Source of the DNA: Bdellovibrionales bacterium
GTDB taxonomy: Bacteria > Bdellovibrionota > Bdellovibrionia > Bdellovibrionales > UBA1609
DNA: 16,995 nt
Reading direction: 5' to 3'
Assembly: GCA_028279085.1 (NCBI GenBank)
Contig: JANQSX010000198.1
Span: 1 to 16,995 of the forward strand
In this document: positions 15,310 through 16,995 of the stretch, in pieces
Layout of the letters: every line of letters starts with the position of its first letter
Position numbering within the stretch: the first letter of the stretch is position 1
Notes under the pieces: model-generated
Told to the model about the DNA's origin: nothing
Database searches by the model: none
What the model saw: only the letters and a program-made list of their open reading frames with translations
Position numbers and translations under genes: made by a program

Positions 15310-15336
15310 ACAAGCTCTGATTCAGACAGAGCTTGT
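15310..15336. promoter_or_regulatory. Perfect 10-bp inverted repeat between divergent genes
   Basis: ACAAGCTCTG (15310-15319), loop ATTCAGA, CAGAGCTTGT (15327-15336). It lies in the leader of the leftward operon, 34 bp before its ATG. No T-run follows on either strand, and a terminator would make little sense between diverging genes. An operator or RNA leader hairpin is more likely. Confidence 0.5.
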
Positions 15337-15369
15337 TATAGTTTAAGAAATATTGGATTTTATGCTGGA

Positions 15370-15396
15370 TTGTGTTTATATCCATTTTAATATACT
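15370..15396 (+). promoter_or_regulatory. Candidate promoter for the ABC ATPase gene
   Basis: A TATACT -10 box lies at 15391-15396 with TTGTGT at 15370-15375, a spacing of 15 bp. Transcription would start about 25 nt before the ATG, which still includes the ribosome site AAAGG (15414-15418). The short spacer keeps confidence low. Confidence 0.35.
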
Positions 15397-15427
15397 ATTT
15401 TTTCAACTTTTTGAAAGGCTAAATTTA

Positions 15428-16995
15428 ATGTCCTCTTTAATTGAAGTGAAAAACCTATCTGTTGAATTTCAAACAGAGGAAAAAATAGTAAAAGCTGTAC
15501 AAAATGTTTCTTTTAATATTCCTAAAGGAAAAACAGTGGGACTGGTGGGAGAATCCGGTTCTGGTAAAAGTGTGACAGCTCTTTCTATTATGCGGCTTAT
15601 TCCTGAACCTCCCGGTCGAATTTCCGGCGGTGAAATTTTTCTAGATAAAGAAGATATTTTAAAGTGGCCGGAAAATCGTGTCCGGAAAATCCGCGGTAAT
15701 CGCATATCCATGATCTTTCAAGAGCCTATGTCTAGCTTAAACCCTGTATTTACTGTAGGAAATCAAATCGCGGAAGCCTTAATTTTACACAGGGGTATGA
15801 ATAAAAAAGAGGCTTTAGAAAAATCCATTGAACTATTAAATCAGGTAGAAGTGGATAACCCTGCTGAAAGGGTTAAATCTTACCCTCATCAACTCAGTGG
15901 TGGACAAAGGCAAAGAGTAATGATTGCCATGGCTATTGCCTGTAATCCTGATTTGCTTATCGCCGATGAACCCACCACCGCTTTGGATGTCACTATTCAA
16001 AAACAAATTATGGAATTATTAAAAAATCTTCAGGAAAAATATTCCATGAGTGTTTTATTTATTACACATAATTTGGGACTCATTGCTGAAATAGCTGATG
16101 AAGTGTTGGTTATGTATAAAGGTCATATCGTGGAAAAAAATTCCACTTTGGAAATCTTTAAAAACCCCTCTCACCCTTATACAAAAGGACTGATGGCTTG
16201 CCGACCCACTCTCGATAAAGACACCCACCGACTTCCGGTTATGAGTGACTTCATGGATGAACAGGGAGTGGCTTTAGAGCCAAAAGAAAAATGGGGTCAA
16301 AAAAAAATTAAAAACTTAAACTCAAAGGAAATATTACTGGAAGTTAAAAACCTCAAAAAATATTTTCCTCTTAAAAAAAACTTATTTGGAACAGTCCAGT
16401 CATGGGTAAAAGCGGTGGATGATATTTCTTTTACCATTAAAAAAGGAGAAACCTTAGGATTAGTGGGAGAGTCCGGTTGCGGAAAAACCACTTTAGGAAG
16501 AGTGATCTTGCGTTTACTTTCCATCACAGACGGAGAAATTATTTATCAAGGACAAAATATAATGAATCTATCCAGAAAGGAAATGAAACCCCTAAGAAAA
16601 AAAATGCAAGTGATTTTTCAAGACCCTTACGCTTCTCTTAATCCTCGTATGACCATTGGTTCCGCTATTATGGAACCGATGATAATTCACAATCTAGGTA
16701 CAGACAAAAAAGAAAGAATAAAAAAAACTGAACAACTGCTGGAAAGAGTGGGTTTAACAGGAGATATGTTTCATCGTTATCCTCATGAATTCTCCGGAGG
16801 TCAAAGGCAGAGAGTTTGTATTGCTCGTGCTCTAGCCGTGCAACCGGAGTTTATTATATGTGATGAATCTGTTTCCGCTTTGGATGTTTCCATCCAATCA
16901 CAGATCATTAATTTATTATTGGATCTGCAAGAAGAATTAGATCTCACTTATATTTTTATTTCTCATGATCTAGCAGTAGTGAAATTTATTTCTGA
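15428..16995 (+). CDS. Tandem-domain peptide ABC transporter ATPase, YejF/DppD-DppF-like (cut by right edge)
   Basis: My translation is open from ATG 15428 to the window end, 522 residues so far. It carries two complete ATPase domains in one chain and powers an inner-membrane importer of peptides or related compounds. Domain 1: Walker A GESGSGKS (41-48), signature LSGGQ (156-160), Walker B LLIADE (176-181), H-loop His214, and the HPYTKGL (249-255) tail typical of oligopeptide transporters. A linker of about 50 residues follows. Domain 2: Walker A GESGCGKT (347-354), signature FSGGQ (455-459), Walker B FIICDE (475-480) followed by Ser instead of the usual Pro, and His513. Fusion of the two ATPases is usual for YejF (microcin C/peptide import) and GsiA (glutathione). 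The permease and binding-protein genes are not in the window. AAAGG lies 9 nt before the ATG. Substrate is not certain. Confidence 0.92.
   Translation, partial: MSSLIEVKNLSVEFQTEEKIVKAVQNVSFNIPKGKTVGLVGESGSGKSVTALSIMRLIPEPPGRISGGEIFLDKEDILKWPENRVRKIRGNRISMIFQEPMSSLNPVFTVGNQIAEALILHRGMNKKEALEKSIELLNQVEVDNPAERVKSYPHQLSGGQRQRVMIAMAIACNPDLLIADEPTTALDVTIQKQIMELLKNLQEKYSMSVLFITHNLGLIAEIADEVLVMYKGHIVEKNSTLEIFKNPSHPYTKGLMACRPTLDKDTHRLPVMSDFMDEQGVALEPKEKWGQKKIKNLNSKEILLEVKNLKKYFPLKKNLFGTVQSWVKAVDDISFTIKKGETLGLVGESGCGKTTLGRVILRLLSITDGEIIYQGQNIMNLSRKEMKPLRKKMQVIFQDPYASLNPRMTIGSAIMEPMIIHNLGTDKKERIKKTEQLLERVGLTGDMFHRYPHEFSGGQRQRVCIARALAVQPEFIICDESVSALDVSIQSQIINLLLDLQEELDLTYIFISHDLAVVKFIS

Larger units (their letters stand above)
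15277..15427. other. Divergent intergenic spacer
   Basis: These 151 bp separate the leftward operon from the rightward ABC gene. They hold a perfect 10-bp inverted repeat, a plausible promoter for the ABC gene, and ribosome sites for both genes. No clear -35/-10 pair for the leftward operon was found. Confidence 0.55.

Noticed and set aside
15401..15416. TTTCAA-CTTT-TTGAAA hairpin before the ABC ribosome site
   Set aside because: It has only six A/T-rich pairs and does not cover the GG of the ribosome site, so a regulatory role is not supported.
1..16995. tRNA, rRNA, CRISPR array, insertion sequence or integrase
   Set aside because: No cloverleaf, regularly spaced repeats, transposase motif or terminal inverted repeats were seen. 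Most gaps between genes are shorter than 160 bp, and the one longer spacer (1884-2369) holds none of these.

Overview
The window is AT-rich and tightly packed, with bacterial Shine-Dalgarno start sites. It holds lysine biosynthesis genes, a polyamine gene, a leucyl-tRNA synthetase, an ABC transporter, and one very large exported protein that I cannot name. A cleavable-looking signal peptide and paired cysteines in the large protein suggest a Gram-negative cell with an oxidising periplasm. The compact LeuRS resembles the chlamydial/spirochaetal type rather than the long enterobacterial one. From memory, the large protein resembles giant hypothetical proteins of predatory Bdellovibrionota (Bacteriovorax-like), but I cannot confirm the phylum and treat this as a weak guess.

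Layout. (1) 1-1883, minus strand: lysC (aspartate kinase) followed by lysA (diaminopimelate decarboxylase, cut by the left edge). The lysA start lies inside the end of lysC, so the first and last steps of lysine synthesis are translationally linked. (2) 1884-2369: a 486-bp AT-rich divergent spacer with a lysC promoter, a dispersed palindromic repeat, a perfect 17-bp dyad and a hairpin next to the large gene's possible promoter. (3) 2370-7202, plus strand: a 1610-residue exported, membrane-associated protein of unknown function, with an 11-residue repeat near its N terminus and twelve cysteines in six pairs. It stands alone and converges on the next gene with a 23-nt gap. (4) 7226-15276, minus strand: a probable polycistron transcribed from right to left: class I O-methyltransferase, alpha/beta hydrolase, adenine-type DNA methyltransferase, leuS, speA, cation/proton antiporter. 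The first three genes overlap by ATGA. The rest are separated by 34-67 nt. (5) 15277-15427: a short divergent spacer with a perfect 10-bp inverted repeat. (6) 15428-16995, plus strand: a tandem two-domain peptide-type ABC ATPase (YejF/DppD-DppF-like), cut by the right edge.

How the genes fit together. Most are housekeeping genes: lysine/diaminopimelate supply, leucyl-tRNA charging, agmatine synthesis and peptide uptake. SpeA consumes a proton per turnover, and its neighbour is a proton antiporter, so the pair may contribute to pH or cation balance. The two least ordinary parts are the giant exported protein and the methyltransferase/hydrolase pair at 13098-14629. That pair sits between housekeeping genes and lacks the strong CCGG enrichment seen in most of its neighbours, which suggests later acquisition. 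No tRNA, rRNA, CRISPR array, insertion sequence or integrase was seen.
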